In this document: in pieces, positions 63,100 through 64,000 of the stretch
Layout: each line of letters opens with the position of its first letter
Position numbering within the stretch: position 1 is the stretch's first letter
Source of the DNA: Microstegium vimineum
Lineage: Eukaryota; Streptophyta; Magnoliopsida; Poales; Poaceae
Length of the DNA: 64,000 nucleotides
Assembly (NCBI GenBank): GCA_022036555.1
Contig: CM039141.1
Span: 903,773-967,772 of the forward strand
Direction: 5' to 3'
Position numbers and translations under genes: made by a program
The notes under the pieces: model-generated
Seen by the model: only the letters and a program-made list of their open reading frames with translations
What the model was told of the DNA's origin: nothing
Databases searched by the model: none

Positions 63100-63572
63100 A
63101 GTGCAGTGTACAGTACTAGTTGCTCACTGAGTCACTGTCGACTGGCTTGGTGTTTCCTCCACGTTTTCTTCTTCTTCGCATCATATCATTCCAGGCAGCC
63201 CAGCCAGCACCAGCAGGCAGTCAGAGGCGGGCCGTTGCTACTCGCCCCCCCCCCCCCACCCGTTTCATTCCTCCTCTTAAATGCACCTCCTTTTCTCTCT
63301 CTCCTCCTTTCCGTCCCGTCCCTCTCGGTCCTGTTCTGTTCGGGGAGCCACCCCGTCTCCCTTCCCTTCTGCCGTCTCCCTCCCCAGACTCCCAGTCCCA
63401 ACAAAGCCCCTGCCCCCAGCGGCACTCAGCAGCAAGCACTGCTGCAGCAGCGCGCAAATCCTCGCCCTGCAGACAGGGGTGCGCCACCGCCCGAGCCCTG
63501 AGCCCTCTCCCGCATTTGCTGCGGCTCTCGGTGCGCTCCGCTCCGCTGTACCGGCCGCAATCGCCGGCGGAG
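63100..63572 (+). promoter_or_regulatory. Probable promoter and untranslated first exon of a gene continuing to the right
   Basis: After AT-rich DNA the sequence turns abruptly GC- and CT-rich. CTCTCTCTCCTCC and GTCCCGTCCC runs occur, typical of grass 5' UTRs. CGCCGGCGGAG is followed by GTAACC at 63573, a good splice donor, and the next 430 bases look intronic (T-rich). No reading frame with a recognisable product starts here, so the coding part must lie beyond 64000. A 13-base C-run sits at 63245-63257. Confidence 0.5.
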
Positions 63573-64000
63573 GTAACCCCCCGCGCTCGTCTTCGCTGCT
63601 CCTGCTCTGCTGCGTTGAAATCCTGCTGCTCCGAGCTCTGTTTCCTTTGCGATTTCGGTTGCTCTTAGGGCCGCTTCGCCGGTGTGCATACCTTAGCTAA
63701 GCGTTTCGCCCCTCCCAGGGGGAAAAAAAATCTTGTCTTTTACTTTAGGCAATTTTTCTTGAAATGTACGGGGAGCATGTTGCATTTGTTTGGTTCGATT
63801 TTATCGGATGTCTCCGAAGAGACGTTACTTCAAAGAAGAAAGGATTTTTAGCCGTGTTGTTTGTGTTTTTTTTTTCAATTAAAAAGAGACAAGGCAGAGG
63901 TGAACGTTTTGGGTTATGCACTTATGCCCTTGCATTTCGAGTGTCAGTTGTACCTGGCCTGCCGAATTCCTAAATAATTGACACAACCGTACCATTTCTC

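Noticed and set aside
1..64000. CRISPR arrays, rRNA, tRNA or microRNA genes
   Set aside because: No regularly spaced repeats, tRNA-like folds or known miRNA sequences were recognised by eye; a covariance-model scan would be needed to exclude small RNAs.

Overview
The window is nuclear DNA of a grass, most likely a panicoid (sorghum/maize/sugarcane-type) species. The evidence is intron-rich genes with strongly GC-biased first exons, dense Tourist- and Stowaway-type MITEs, a degenerate Sirevirus-type Ty1/copia element, a truncated LINE, and proteins that fit plant-specific families. The species call is an inference; no sequence comparison was run. All recognisable host genes whose coding sequence falls in the window lie on the minus strand. 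Exons were assembled by hand from GT/AG (in one case GC/AG) junctions and checked by codon phase.

Layout. 294-1408: first four coding exons of a GAUT-like galacturonosyltransferase that runs off the left edge. 2527-11716: a 20-exon RecQ helicase of WRN-like architecture (helicase, zinc/RQC, HRDC, C-terminal helix-turn-helix region). 13333-21597: a 12-exon gene for Mediator subunit 33 (REF4/RFR1 family). 21.6-29.0 kb: gene-free DNA with a GC-rich minisatellite, two units of a 288-bp tandem repeat, a 5'-truncated LINE and several MITEs. 29084-29683: an intronless CML42-like calcium sensor. 32718-36637: a CYP714-family cytochrome P450 that looks like a pseudogene, with both splice-site and frame lesions. 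37197-38083: a two-exon secreted acid phosphatase of the HAD IIIB/VSP type. 38.3-46.2 kb: gene-free DNA with MITEs. 46160-57653: an 11.5-kb Sirevirus-type retrotransposon with an extra ORF after pol. 57957-62216: a Stowaway-type MITE split by an exactly 4000-bp element with TG...CA ends and a GAATT target duplication. 63.1-64.0 kb: probably the promoter and untranslated first exon of a plus-strand gene that continues past the right edge.

The genes do not form a pathway; they are ordinary independent plant loci. I found no defence island or new enzymatic system. The strongest unexpected signals are four. (1) Single-base losses, mostly in short homopolymers, break otherwise intact genes (RecQ, MED33) as well as the retroelement, which points to a shared technical or mutational cause. 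(2) The P450 has both splice junctions mutated. (3) The Sirevirus has a third ORF and repeated palindrome-like CCGGCACTGCCGG motifs scattered through LTRs and coding DNA. (4) The 4-kb element nested in a MITE is cleanly delimited.
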